Shown in pieces: positions 45,252 through 53,655 of a DNA stretch of 64,000 bases. How positions within the stretch are numbered: the stretch's first letter is position 1; the number at the start of each line of letters is the position of its first letter. The notes beneath the pieces are model-generated. The model had not been told where the DNA came from. It saw only the letters and a list, made by a program, of their open reading frames with translations, and made no database searches. The translations under genes and the position numbers were made by a program. The stretch comes from Nocardiopsis salina YIM 90010 (GTDB taxonomy: Bacteria; Actinomycetota; Actinomycetes; Streptosporangiales; Streptosporangiaceae): positions 2,085 to 66,084 of the forward strand of contig NZ_ANBF01000044.1 in assembly GCF_000341025.1 (NCBI RefSeq), in the 5' to 3' direction.

Positions 45252-46673
45252 ATGCGTTCCCTCTACATCGACGGCGCCTGGACGGACTCAGCCTCCGAGG
45301 AGGGCCTGGAGGTCCTCGACCCGGCCACCGAACAGGTCATCGACACCGTTCCCGCGGGATCGGCCAAGGACGTCGACAGCGCGGTCGAGGCCGCCGCTGC
45401 CGCCTTCCCGGCCTGGTCCCGGCGCCCCTACGGACAGCGCGTCACCCATCTGGCCAAGGCCCTGGAACTCTTCGACGAGCGCGCGGAGGACATCGCCGCG
45501 CTGCTCACCCGGGACATGGGCGCGCCCGCCGGCTTCTCCCGCAAGGTCCAGGCCGGCCTTCCCCAGATGATGTTCAGGACCTACATCGACCTCGTCGAGG
45601 AGCACGGCGAGCGCTACTTCACCGGTGAGCGCGTCGACAATTCCCTCGTGGTGCACGAGGCCGTCGGCGTGGTCGGTGCGATCACCCCGTGGAACTACCC
45701 GCTCCACCAGATCGTGCTCAAGGTGGTCCCGGCCCTGCTCGCCGGCAACACGGTCGTGCTGAAGCCGACCGAGATCGCCCCGCTGGGCGCCTACGCGCTC
45801 ACCGAGATCTTCGACGAGGCCGGGCTCCCCGCCGGTGTGTTCAACCTCGTCTCGGGCACCGGACCGGTCGTGGGCGAGGCCATCGCCGCCCACCCGAAGG
45901 TCGACATGGTCTCCTTCACCGGCTCCACCCGCGCCGGCACCCGCGTCTCGCAGGTCGCCGCCGAGACCGTCAAGCGCGTCGCCCTGGAGCTCGGTGGCAA
46001 GTCACCGAACCTGGTCCTGCCCGACGCCGACCTCTCCCAGGCGGTCAAGCGCGGTGTCGCCGACGTCATGCGCAACACCGGGCAGAGCTGCAACGCCCTC
46101 ACCCGCATGTTCGTCCAGCGCGACTCCTACGACGAGGCCGTGGAACTGGCCGCCGCCTCCGCCGAGAAGTACGCACCGGGCGACCCCACCGACGGCTCGA
46201 CCCGCATGGGCCCGCTGGTCTCCGCCGCCCAGCTCGAGAAGGTGCGCTCCTACATCGAGCTCGCCGGTACCGAGGGCGCCCGTGTCGTGACCGGCGGCGC
46301 CGAGCCCGTCGAGGGGCTGGGGTCCGGGTACTACGTGAGGCCGACGATCCTCGCGGACGTGCGCAACGACATGCGCGTGGCCCAGGAGGAGATCTTCGGT
46401 CCCGTCCTGGCCCTGATCCCCTACGACAGTGTCGAGGAGGCGGTCGAGCTCGCCAACGACACCGTCTACGGCCTCAACGCCGCAGTGTGGTCCGGTGACT
46501 CCGACGAGGGGCTGGCCGTGGCCCGGCGCCTGCGGGCGGGGCAGGTGGAGGTCAACGGCGGTGCCATGAACCCCCGGGTCCCCTTCGGCGGGTACAAGCG
46601 CTCCGGCAACGGCCGTGAGTGGGGCCTTCCGGGCCTGGAGGAGTTCTGCGAGGTCAAGGCCGTGCAGATGTAG
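45252..46673 (+). CDS. NAD(P)-dependent aldehyde dehydrogenase
   Basis: A 473-aa aldehyde dehydrogenase oxidising an unspecified aldehyde to the acid. It has the N-terminal SLYIDGAWTDSAS, the cofactor-site ITPWNYPLHQ and VSFTGSTRAGTRV, the catalytic Glu in LELGGKSPNLVL, the catalytic Cys in NTGQSCNALTRM, and the C-terminal NGGAMNPRVPFGGYKRSGNG. Length is typical. The ATG at 45252 was chosen by family alignment; an in-frame ATG at 45231 would add seven residues. It stands alone between the small acidic gene and the small membrane gene. Confidence 0.93.
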   Translation: MRSLYIDGAWTDSASEEGLEVLDPATEQVIDTVPAGSAKDVDSAVEAAAAAFPAWSRRPYGQRVTHLAKALELFDERAEDIAALLTRDMGAPAGFSRKVQAGLPQMMFRTYIDLVEEHGERYFTGERVDNSLVVHEAVGVVGAITPWNYPLHQIVLKVVPALLAGNTVVLKPTEIAPLGAYALTEIFDEAGLPAGVFNLVSGTGPVVGEAIAAHPKVDMVSFTGSTRAGTRVSQVAAETVKRVALELGGKSPNLVLPDADLSQAVKRGVADVMRNTGQSCNALTRMFVQRDSYDEAVELAAASAEKYAPGDPTDGSTRMGPLVSAAQLEKVRSYIELAGTEGARVVTGGAEPVEGLGSGYYVRPTILADVRNDMRVAQEEIFGPVLALIPYDSVEEAVELANDTVYGLNAAVWSGDSDEGLAVARRLRAGQVEVNGGAMNPRVPFGGYKRSGNGREWGLPGLEEFCEVKAVQM

Positions 46674-46811
46674 CCACCTGGGCCCGGGGTCGTGCTCGTT
46701 CTCACACACCCGCAGTGGTGGGCCGGGGAATCGGCCCCGGTTCAAACCGCGTTCACGGGTATGGAAAAATCCGGACTGGTCCTTCCCGGTCGAACCCAAT
46801 CGAGGTGTGAG

Positions 46812-46958
46812 TTGAGTAACAAGCCCAAGGTCTCCAAGGCTGGTCCTCTCAGCAAGGACATCAAGTCCGTCGTGAACTACAACCTGATCGCCCTGTTCTC
46901 GATGGCCGGCTTCGCCGCCCTCGGTCTGAGCGTCGCCGCCGCCGCGTCCGGCGCCTGA
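46812..46958 (+). CDS. Tiny single-pass membrane protein
   Basis: A 48-aa protein. A basic N-terminus (MSNKPKVSKAGPLSKDIK) precedes one hydrophobic helix (about residues 24-46, NLIALFSMAGFAALGLSVAAA) ending at Gly-Ala-stop. The TTG start follows GAGGTG with four to five bases spacing; an upstream in-frame ATG at 46761 lacks a ribosome binding site. A 19-bp perfect hairpin terminator follows, supporting a real transcription unit. I do not recognise the family. It could regulate a membrane complex, as many sub-50-residue membrane proteins do. Confidence 0.65.
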   Translation: MSNKPKVSKAGPLSKDIKSVVNYNLIALFSMAGFAALGLSVAAAASGA

Positions 46959-46983
46959 GGCGGGCAGGACCAGAAGAACCGCA

Positions 46984-47023
46984 CGCCGCGCCCCACCCCG
47001 GACCTCCGGGGTGGGGCGCGGCG
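46984..47023. terminator. 19-bp hairpin terminator
   Basis: The arms 46984-47002 and 47005-47023 are perfectly complementary with a two-base loop, 25 bp after the small membrane gene and 33 bp before rpiB. No T tract. Confidence 0.75.
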
Positions 47024-47056
47024 CGTTGTGCGCCCGCGACCTGCAAGACTGGACGC

Positions 47057-47524
47057 GTGCGTGTTTACCTTGGATCAGATCATGCGGGCTTCGAGCTCAA
47101 AGAACACCTCGTCTCCTGGCTGAAGGAGCAGGGCCACGAGGTCGTGGACGCCGGTCCGGCGGTCTTCGACGCCGTGGACGACTACCCGCCCTTCGTGCTG
47201 CGCGCCGCCGAGGGCGTGGCGAAGGACCCGGGTTCCCTCGGTGTGGTCATCGGCGGCTCCGGCAACGGCGAGCAGATCGCCGCCAACAAGGTCGAGGGCG
47301 TCCGTGCGGCCCTGGCCTGGAGCGAGGAGACCGCGAAGCTGGCGCGCGAGCACAACGACGCGAACGTGCTCGGTGTCGGCGGGCGGATGCACTCCTCGGA
47401 GGAGGCCACCCGCTTCGTGGAGGTCTTCCTCGCCACGCCCTACAGCGACGAGGAGCGCCACACCCGGCGCATCGAGATGCTCTCCCGCTACGAGGAGAGC
47501 GGCGAGCTGCCGCCGCTTCCCTGA
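47057..47524 (+). CDS. rpiB: Ribose-5-phosphate isomerase B
   Basis: A 155-aa RpiB/LacAB-type isomerase interconverting ribulose-5-P and ribose-5-P in the pentose phosphate pathway. It opens MRVYLGSDHAGFELKEHL and has GGSGNGEQIAANKV, VRAALAWSEETAKLAREHNDAN (in two blocks) and the C-terminal ERHTRRIEML. As in mycobacterial RpiB, the catalytic Cys of E. coli is replaced by Glu in the GNGEQ segment. The GTG start has no clear ribosome binding site; AAGACT lies six bases upstream, again compatible with a leaderless mRNA. A hairpin terminator follows the stop. Confidence 0.95.
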   Translation: MRVYLGSDHAGFELKEHLVSWLKEQGHEVVDAGPAVFDAVDDYPPFVLRAAEGVAKDPGSLGVVIGGSGNGEQIAANKVEGVRAALAWSEETAKLAREHNDANVLGVGGRMHSSEEATRFVEVFLATPYSDEERHTRRIEMLSRYEESGELPPLP

Positions 47525-47539
47525 CCCGATCGTCCGCCC

Positions 47540-47571
47540 CGCGCCCCGTGCCCGTGCCGGTACGGGGCGCG
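47540..47571. terminator. Hairpin terminator after rpiB
   Basis: CGCGCCCCGT (47540-47549) and ACGGGGCGCG (47562-47571) form a 10-bp perfect stem with a 12-base loop, 16 bp after the stop. Confidence 0.65.
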
Positions 47572-47977
47572 ACGTGCAGATGAGGACCTCCCACCCCGGG
47601 GCGACGCGCCCCACCGTTCGTGCTCCGGCCCTGGTCCGATCCGGTCCCGCGTGAGAGCCTGGCCCGGCGGCCGAGCGATCCCCGCACTCTCCCGGGCACT
47701 CGGGTTTAGGCCGAACCGTTAACCCGGGTATCGGGGGTCGACCCGGTCCGCCACACGTGCTTGGCCGGTACCCCCCGCGCTAGAGTTCGTGCACGACCGC
47801 GGCCCCCTCATGGCCGTGACGCGGCCACGCCCGCGGGCACCGGCCGCAGCGCAACGTCCGGGGCCTCCCCACAGTGCTCCGGTGGACCTGTCCGGGCCGC
47901 CCGGCCGTGTCCGTACCCCGGTGCCGCGCCCCTACCGAACCGACCACCCGTCCGCGGGTGAGCCGAGCAGAGGATCC
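47572..47977. other. 406-bp region between rpiB and phosphatase gene
   Basis: It holds a TAGAGT -10 candidate at 47781-47786 and the ribosome binding site of the phosphatase gene. The phosphatase frame is open from 47789, but the residues before 47978 are Pro/Arg-rich and unlike the family. No other gene is evident. Confidence 0.45.
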
Positions 47978-49081
47978 ATGAACGCCACACCGACAGCCAA
48001 GGCGACCCGGCTGATGCGCTCGACCGCGCAGCGGCTCGTCGCAGTGCTGCGGCGCAAGGTGCTGTTCCGCTACCGGCTGGTGCTCATCACCCTGTGTGCG
48101 ATAGCGGTCGGGATCGGCGTCGGCGCCGTCTGGGGCCCCACCCAGTGGTTCCCGCCCAGCTCCACCATCCTGACGGTGCTCGCAGGCGGGCTCCTGCTCA
48201 AGCGCAAGAGCCTGGCGTTCCTGCTCGGGGTGGTCGCCGCCGTTCTGCTCTTCGTCGGGTACATGCTCGACTTCGGACAGGTCGGGCCGGGCCTCCTGGT
48301 GACCATCGGCGTCACCGGTGTGCTGTCCTACCTGCTGTCCGGGGTGCGCGAACGCCTCGGCGTGCAGGGACTGGGCGGCGAGATGATGCTGCTGGACCTG
48401 CGCGACCGCCTCCGCCTCCAGGGCAAGCTCCCCGAGGTCCCGCAGGGGTGGGGGCGTACGGCCGTCCTGCGCCAGGCCGGGGGTTCCTCCTTCGGCGGCG
48501 ACTTCGTGGTCTCCCACCGCCAGGGCAACCAGCTCGACATCGCGGTCGTCGACGTCTCCGGCAAGGGTGTGGATGCCGGAACCCGGGCCTTGCTGCTCTC
48601 CGGTGCCTTCAGCGGCCTCATCGGAGCGGTGTCCACCCGCGACTTCCTCGCCCACTGCAACGACTACCTCATGCGCCACAGCGAGGGTGAGGGGTTCGTC
48701 ACCGCCGTGCACCTGAGCGTGGACCTGTCCACCGGTGCGTACCAAGTCTTCTCTGCCGGGCACCCGCCCGCTGTGCACTACGACGGCGGCAAGGGCGTGT
48801 GGTCCACCACCGAAGCCAAAGGTGTGGTCCTGGGCGTGATCCCGGAGATGACCTACACCCCCGTCGACGGACGCCTGCGCCCCGGCGACGCCCTGATGCT
48901 CTGCACCGACGGGCTCGTGGAGACCCCGGGCGAGGACCTGGACGCCGGCATCGACCGGCTCCTGGGTGCGGCCGAGACCCTCGTGACACACGGGTTCTCC
49001 AGCGGTGCCGACGACGTCGTCGACACCCTCAGCAAGGACAAGAACGACGACTGCGCGCTCGTCGTCCTCTGGCGCGACTGA
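47978..49081 (+). CDS. Membrane-anchored PP2C-type (RsbU/SpoIIE) Ser/Thr phosphatase
   Basis: A 367-aa protein with three transmembrane helices (about residues 35-115). The PPM/RsbU phosphatase domain (about 150-365) has GGDFV, VVDVSGKGVDAG, ALLLSGAFSGLIG, FVTAVHLSVDLSTG, SAGHPPAV, LMLCTDGLVE and the terminal DDCALVVLW; the metal-binding Asp residues are intact. Such enzymes dephosphorylate anti-anti-sigma factors. No GAF or PAS sensor is present, so the membrane part may be the input. The ATG at 47978 has AGAGGA just upstream; earlier in-frame starts (GTG 47789, ATG 47810) are possible. No sigma or anti-sigma gene is adjacent. Confidence 0.85.
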   Translation: MNATPTAKATRLMRSTAQRLVAVLRRKVLFRYRLVLITLCAIAVGIGVGAVWGPTQWFPPSSTILTVLAGGLLLKRKSLAFLLGVVAAVLLFVGYMLDFGQVGPGLLVTIGVTGVLSYLLSGVRERLGVQGLGGEMMLLDLRDRLRLQGKLPEVPQGWGRTAVLRQAGGSSFGGDFVVSHRQGNQLDIAVVDVSGKGVDAGTRALLLSGAFSGLIGAVSTRDFLAHCNDYLMRHSEGEGFVTAVHLSVDLSTGAYQVFSAGHPPAVHYDGGKGVWSTTEAKGVVLGVIPEMTYTPVDGRLRPGDALMLCTDGLVETPGEDLDAGIDRLLGAAETLVTHGFSSGADDVVDTLSKDKNDDCALVVLWRD

Positions 49082-49357
49082 CGTCCGAGCGCACACTCCG
49101 CACCGGGGCAGAGGAACGTCCGCGTCCCCCGAGGGGGGTAAGCTCGGGGTGCTCCCCGTCCCACGTACGGCCCGGCCGTACACCGTCCCCGGCACGTCGT
49201 GCCCGCCCTTTCCGCCCCCGGGCGCCAACTCAGCACGACCCCACCACGACACCGGGACACGGAGCGGGGCCCTCACCACAGGCCCGGGCCAAGTCAGAGG
49301 ATCGTCCACGGTGCCCCGTGCCCCGGTGGGCGCAGGAGACGCGAGGGGGTGCTTCGC

Positions 49358-50701
49358 ATGGCAGAAGGCGAACGCGCTGAGGAACTGCTCGATCTGATCG
49401 GGTCCAACGACCTGACGGGGATCCGACTCTGGCTGGCGGAACATCGGCCCTACGAGATCGCCGACGAACTCTCCCGCATGGACGAGGGGGAGGCGATCAT
49501 CCCCTTCCGGCTGCTGGACAAGGACCGCGAGCTCGAGGTCTTCGAGGAGCTCGACCCCAGCCAGCAGCAGGGCATCCTCCTGGGCCTGCGGGACCATGCC
49601 TTCCACGACATCCTCGAGCAGATGGACCCCGACGACAGGGCCCGTCTGATCGGGGAGGCCCCCGCGAAGATCGCCACGCGTGCCCTGGCCGGCCTGAGCC
49701 CCTCCGAACGCCGGATGACCGCTGCGCTTCTCGGCTACCCGGAGAACTCCGTCGGCCGGTACATGACACCCGAGACGGTGATCCTGCACCGGGACCTCAC
49801 GGTGGGGCGCGCCCTCGAGGTCGTGCGCGCCAAAGGCGCCGACGCCGAGAACATCTACACCCTGCCGGTGGTCAGCGACGCGCGGAGGATGGTCGGCACG
49901 GTGGCCCTGGGCGACCTGGTCATCTCCGACGACAACCGCCTGCTCAAGGATGTCGTCGACGTGTTCGCGCCCCGGGTCCGCGCCACCGAGGAGGTGGAGA
50001 GTGCCGCCCGCCTGATGCAGGAGGCCAATCTGGTCGCCCTGTCGGTGGTGGACTCCGAGGAACGCTTCGTCGGCATGCTGACCTTCGACGACGCCCTTGA
50101 GGTCATCGAGGCGGCCGACTCCGAGGACATGGCACGCCAGTCCGGTGCGAGCCCGGTCGGTGACCACTACGTGTCCGTGAGCGTGTTCCGCCTGGTGGGC
50201 GCACGCGCGGTGTGGCTGGTCGTGCTGCTGGTGGCTGCCACCCTCACTGTCAACGTCATGCAGGCCTACGAGGCGACCCTCGAACAGGTCACCGCGTTGG
50301 CGCTGTTCGTGCCCATGCTCATCGGTACCGGCGGCAACGTCGGCGCCCAGTCGGCGACCGCGATCGTGCGCGCGCTGGCGGTGGGCGAGGTCCGGGTACG
50401 CGACCTGCCCCAGGTGCTGTGGAAGGAGTGCCGGGTCGGCTTCCTGCTGGGCCTGACGCTGGCCGCCCTGGCGCTGGGTATCGGATCGCTCCTGGTGGGC
50501 ACGGTCATCGCGCTGGTGGTGGCGTGCACGGTCATCGCGATCTGTACCTGGGCGGCGATCATCGGTTCGGCGATGCCTCTGCTCGCCAACAAGGTCGGGG
50601 TCGACCCCGCGGTGGTCTCCTCGCCCATGGTCGCCACCCTCGTCGACGCGACCGGGCTCATCATCTACTTCTCCATCGCCCGGATGATTCTCGGGATCTG
50701 A
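49358..50701 (+). CDS. mgtE: Magnesium transporter MgtE
   Basis: A 447-aa Mg2+ channel/transporter. An N-domain of helical repeats (about 1-125) is followed by two CBS domains (about 130-255; the MTPETVILHRDLTVGRAL start is typical). Five transmembrane helices (about 280-447) include LIGTGGNVGAQSATAIVRAL and the terminal SSPMVATLVDATGLIIYFSI. The N and CBS domains sense cytosolic Mg2+ and gate the channel. The ATG at 49358 has GAGGGGG eight bases upstream. The 276-bp upstream gap shows no recognisable M-box riboswitch. Identity is firm. Confidence 0.95.
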   Translation: MAEGERAEELLDLIGSNDLTGIRLWLAEHRPYEIADELSRMDEGEAIIPFRLLDKDRELEVFEELDPSQQQGILLGLRDHAFHDILEQMDPDDRARLIGEAPAKIATRALAGLSPSERRMTAALLGYPENSVGRYMTPETVILHRDLTVGRALEVVRAKGADAENIYTLPVVSDARRMVGTVALGDLVISDDNRLLKDVVDVFAPRVRATEEVESAARLMQEANLVALSVVDSEERFVGMLTFDDALEVIEAADSEDMARQSGASPVGDHYVSVSVFRLVGARAVWLVVLLVAATLTVNVMQAYEATLEQVTALALFVPMLIGTGGNVGAQSATAIVRALAVGEVRVRDLPQVLWKECRVGFLLGLTLAALALGIGSLLVGTVIALVVACTVIAICTWAAIIGSAMPLLANKVGVDPAVVSSPMVATLVDATGLIIYFSIARMILGI

Positions 50702-50769
50702 GCCCCGGTAGGTTGCCCGGCGAGCGGGTATCTGCTCGGACAGGTCAAGCACCGAAGGGGGAATCCACG

Positions 50770-51006
50770 ATGTCCGGTGTCTCGGACGCGTTCGACAAGC
50801 TGCGCAAGGCTGTCGACGACAACGCCGACAAGGTCGAGGGGATGGTCGGCAAGGCGGCCGATGCTGCGAAGAAGGCCACGGGCGGCGCACACGACGACAA
50901 GATCGACAAGGGTGCCGGAGCGGCCGGGGACTACCTGCGCAAGCGCGCACAGGAGCAGGACGGCTCCGGCGAGGACGACAAGGGCGACACGGACGACCGC
51001 AAGTAG
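50770..51006 (+). CDS. MT0933-like antitoxin family protein
   Basis: A 78-aa charged, helical protein resembling the mycobacterial MT0933/Rv0909 antitoxin family: DKLRKAVDDNADKVEGMVGK, AADAAKKATGGAHDDKIDKG, then AAGDYL. The C-terminal 20 residues are acidic and disordered. The ATG has AAGGGGGA seven bases upstream. No toxin gene of the Rv0910 START-like type is adjacent; mgtE lies 68 bp upstream and the iron-box gene downstream. Many such copies in actinomycetes are solitary, so an antitoxin function is uncertain; a general stress-type small protein is the alternative. Confidence 0.7.
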   Translation: MSGVSDAFDKLRKAVDDNADKVEGMVGKAADAAKKATGGAHDDKIDKGAGAAGDYLRKRAQEQDGSGEDDKGDTDDRK

Positions 51007-51063
51007 TTGTCCGGTGGTCCGGGCGCCGGTGTCGGGACGCACCGCGCGGTCGCCCGTGGCACC

Positions 51064-51089
51064 TATGCTGATAGGTGAGGCACACCTAA
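51064..51089 (+). promoter_or_regulatory. Promoter with IdeR/DmdR1-type iron box
   Basis: ATAGGTGAGGCACACCTAA (51071-51089) matches 15 of 19 positions of the IdeR box TTAGGTTAGGCTAACCTAA, and 16 of 19 of the Streptomyces variant ending CTCACCTAA. It overlaps the expected start of transcription just after a -10 TATGCT (51064-51069). Iron-loaded IdeR/DmdR would block this promoter. Confidence 0.75.
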
Positions 51090-51113
51090 CCATCGTCCTT
51101 CCAGGGGGTGCAC

Positions 51114-51683
51114 ATGAGCTCCACCGGTGACGCCCCGTGCCGTCTCACGGTCTGCCGGGGATGCTGCTGCGGCACCACCAAGAAGGTCCCCGGTGTCGAC
51201 CACGAGGCCCAGTTCGCCCGCCTCAGTACCATCGACGACCACACCGGGCGCACCGTGCCCGTGCGCCGTTCCAAGTGCCTGGACATCTGTTTCGAGGCGA
51301 ACGTCGTGGTCGTGCAGCCCTCCGCCAAGGGCCGCGCGGCCGGCGGGCGCCCGGTGTGGCTGGGCCGCATCACCGACGACGATCTGGTCGAGGCCCTCGA
51401 CGACTGGATCTTCGAGGGCGGCCCCGGCCTGGCGCCCCTGCCCGATGCCCTCCGCGGCCACGTCACCTCCAAGGACGCCGAGAAGCCCAAGAAGGCCAAG
51501 AAGACCAAGAAGGCGAAGAAGAAGGAGGCCGAGAAGGCCGCCGGGGGCAAGGAGAAGGACGACCGCGCCGAGAAGAGCAGGAAGAAGCGCAGGAAGGCCG
51601 AGAAGAAGGCTCGGAAAGAGGCGGTGGAGGCCGAACGCGAGCGTGAGCGCGAACGGGAACGCGAGCGCATCCGCGCCGCCTGA
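51114..51683 (+). CDS. (2Fe-2S) thioredoxin-like ferredoxin with polybasic tail
   Basis: A 189-aa protein. Residues about 5-115 form a thioredoxin-like (2Fe-2S) domain: CRLTVCRGCCCGTTKKVPG, later SKCLDICFEANVVVVQP, with Cys positions able to bind a cluster. About 75 residues of nearly pure Lys/Glu/Arg/Ala follow (KKAKKTKKAKKKEAEKAA, then repeated ER dipeptides), predicted as one long charged helix. The ATG at 51114 has AGGGGG five bases upstream. An IdeR/DmdR1-type iron box at the promoter suggests induction during iron starvation, so a role in siderophore-iron release or cluster repair is plausible. The tail is unusual for this family. Confidence 0.82.
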   Translation: MSSTGDAPCRLTVCRGCCCGTTKKVPGVDHEAQFARLSTIDDHTGRTVPVRRSKCLDICFEANVVVVQPSAKGRAAGGRPVWLGRITDDDLVEALDDWIFEGGPGLAPLPDALRGHVTSKDAEKPKKAKKTKKAKKKEAEKAAGGKEKDDRAEKSRKKRRKAEKKARKEAVEAERERERERERERIRAA

Positions 51684-51712
51684 GGGGGCGCTCCCGTACG
51701 GAGCGGCCCCCT
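51683..51712. terminator. Bidirectional hairpin between convergent genes
   Basis: AGGGGGCGCTCC (51683-51694) pairs with GGAGCGGCCCCCT (51700-51712) with one bulged base and a 5-base loop. It fills the 34-bp gap between the ferredoxin and ABC transporter stops. Confidence 0.7.
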
Positions 51713-51717
51713 GCTCC

Positions 51718-53580
51718 TCAGCGGTCCTGTGTGGCGAACTGCGTGCGGTACAGCGCCGTGTACAGGCCGTCGGACCCCAGCAGCTCGTCGTGGGTGCCGC
51801 GTTCCAGGATCCGACCGTCCTCGAGCACCAGGATCTGGTCGGCCTCGCGCACCGTCGCCAGCCGGTGGGCGATCACCAGGGAGGTCCGGCCCGCCAGCGC
51901 CACGGCCAGGGCTTCCTGCACCGCCGCTTCCGACTCCGAGTCGAGGTGGGCGGTGGCCTCGTCCAGCACCACGACGGACGGGGCCTTCAGCAGTAGCCTC
52001 GCGATCGCCAGACGCTGCTTCTCGCCGCCCGAGAGCCGGTACCCGCGGTCGCCGACCATGGTGTCCAGCCCGTCGGGCAGTTGGTCCAGCAGGGCGCCCA
52101 GGCGGGCCATGCGTAGGGCCTCCACGAGCTCCCCGTCGGTGGCCCCGGGTTCGGCGTACCGCAGGTTGGCACCCACGGTGTCGTGGAAGAGCTGCGGGTC
52201 CTGGGTGACGACACCGACCGAGTCGCGCAACGAGTCGCCGGTGGCCTCGCGCAGGTCCACCCCGCCCACACGCACGGTGCCCTCCGTGGGGTCGTACAGG
52301 CGCGAGACCAGGTGCGTGAGTGTGGTCTTGCCGGCGCCCGACGGCCCCACGAGCGCGACCATGCGGCCCGGTTCGGCACGGAACGAGACCTCGTTCAGTA
52401 CCTGGGAGTCGTCGCTGTTCTGAACCTGCGGGGTCAGCTCGAGGGAGGCCACCGAGGTCTCCTCCGCACTCGGGTAGCGGAACGAGACACCGTCGAATTC
52501 CACCGACAGCGCCCCCTGCGGGAGCGGGCGAGCGTCCGGGCTCTCCTTGATCGCCGGTTCGAGGTCCAGAACCTCGAAGACGCGGTCGAAGGAGACCAGG
52601 GCCGTCATGATCTCCACGTGCACATTGGAGAGCGTGGTGATGGGACCGTACAGACGCGCGAGCAGCGCCGTCAGTGCCACGAGGGTCCCGACCTCGAAAG
52701 CCCCGTCCACCGCCAGCACACCACCGACGCCGTAGACCATCGCGGTGGCCAGCGCCGTGATCGTGGACAGCATCGTGAACAGCAGCCCGCCGTAGACCGC
52801 CTGGCGCACCCCGAGGTCGCGCACGCGTTCGGCACGCACGGCGAAACCGGCCGACTCCTCCGACGGACGCCCGTAGAGCTTGACGAGCATTGCGCCGCCC
52901 ACGTTGAAGCGCTCCGTCATGAGAGAGCTCATCTGAGCGTTGTTGTCCATCGCGTCCCGGGAGATCACCGCGAGCTTGCGGCCCAGGACCTTCGCCGGAA
53001 CGATGAACAGCGGGATCATCGCCAGCGCCGCCAGCGTGACCTGCCACGACAACGCCACCATGGTGATGAGCACCGCCACCAGGCTCACCATGTTGGTCAC
53101 CACCGACTGCAGCACCGAGGTGATGGCGCGCTGGGCGCCCACGACGTCGGTGTTGAGCCGGCTGATCAACGACCCCGTCTGTGTGCGGGTGAAGAACGAG
53201 ATCGGCATGCGCTGCACGTGTGTGAACACCTGGGTGCGCAGCAGGTAGATGACGCCCTCGCCGATGCGGGAGGACAGCCAGCGCCCCGTCAGGGTGATGA
53301 CACCCTCCAGGATCGCCAGCACGCCCGCCGCGGCCGCCAGCCACACCACGACCGATGTGTCACCGGGGATGATGCCTTCGTCGATGATCGCGCGCAGCAG
53401 CAGGGGGTTGGCGACGACGATGCCCGCACCGAGCGCCGTCACCAAGAGGAAGACGAGGATGGAACGCCAGTGCGGGACGGCGTAGGACAGGATGCGTCGT
53501 GTGATCCCCGGGGGCAGCCTCTGTCCCCGTGCGCTCCCGTCATTGACCAAGGCCCTGTAGGAGGGCCTTCCTGACATCAT
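51718..53580 (-). CDS. ABC exporter, fused permease-ATPase (MsbA/MdlB-like)
   Basis: A 620-aa half-transporter that should dimerise. Six transmembrane helices (about residues 35-330) carry the coupling segment FFTRTQTGSLISRLNTDV. The ATPase domain (about 365-615) has ALVGPSGAGKTT, a Q-loop TQDPQLF, the signature YRLSGGEKQRLAIARLLL and VVLDEATAHLDSES. The domain resembles multidrug, lipid or peptide exporters. The ATG at 53580 has GAAGAGG upstream, and the frame opens at 53622. It converges on the iron-regulated gene, but nothing shows that it handles siderophores. Substrate unknown. Confidence 0.92.
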   Translation of the reverse strand: MMSGRPSYRALVNDGSARGQRLPPGITRRILSYAVPHWRSILVFLLVTALGAGIVVANPLLLRAIIDEGIIPGDTSVVVWLAAAAGVLAILEGVITLTGRWLSSRIGEGVIYLLRTQVFTHVQRMPISFFTRTQTGSLISRLNTDVVGAQRAITSVLQSVVTNMVSLVAVLITMVALSWQVTLAALAMIPLFIVPAKVLGRKLAVISRDAMDNNAQMSSLMTERFNVGGAMLVKLYGRPSEESAGFAVRAERVRDLGVRQAVYGGLLFTMLSTITALATAMVYGVGGVLAVDGAFEVGTLVALTALLARLYGPITTLSNVHVEIMTALVSFDRVFEVLDLEPAIKESPDARPLPQGALSVEFDGVSFRYPSAEETSVASLELTPQVQNSDDSQVLNEVSFRAEPGRMVALVGPSGAGKTTLTHLVSRLYDPTEGTVRVGGVDLREATGDSLRDSVGVVTQDPQLFHDTVGANLRYAEPGATDGELVEALRMARLGALLDQLPDGLDTMVGDRGYRLSGGEKQRLAIARLLLKAPSVVVLDEATAHLDSESEAAVQEALAVALAGRTSLVIAHRLATVREADQILVLEDGRILERGTHDELLGSDGLYTALYRTQFATQDR

Positions 53581-53655
53581 GGACAGCCTCTTCGTGTTCG
53601 CGGATTCGCCGACCATCAACACCGGAGCGGGTACGGCTCTTCCCGAACGGGGCCG

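Noticed and set aside
49082-49357. Possible Mg2+ riboswitch (M-box) upstream of mgtE
   Set aside because: No recognisable M-box helices; only generic GC-rich hairpins such as CGGGG/CCCCG.
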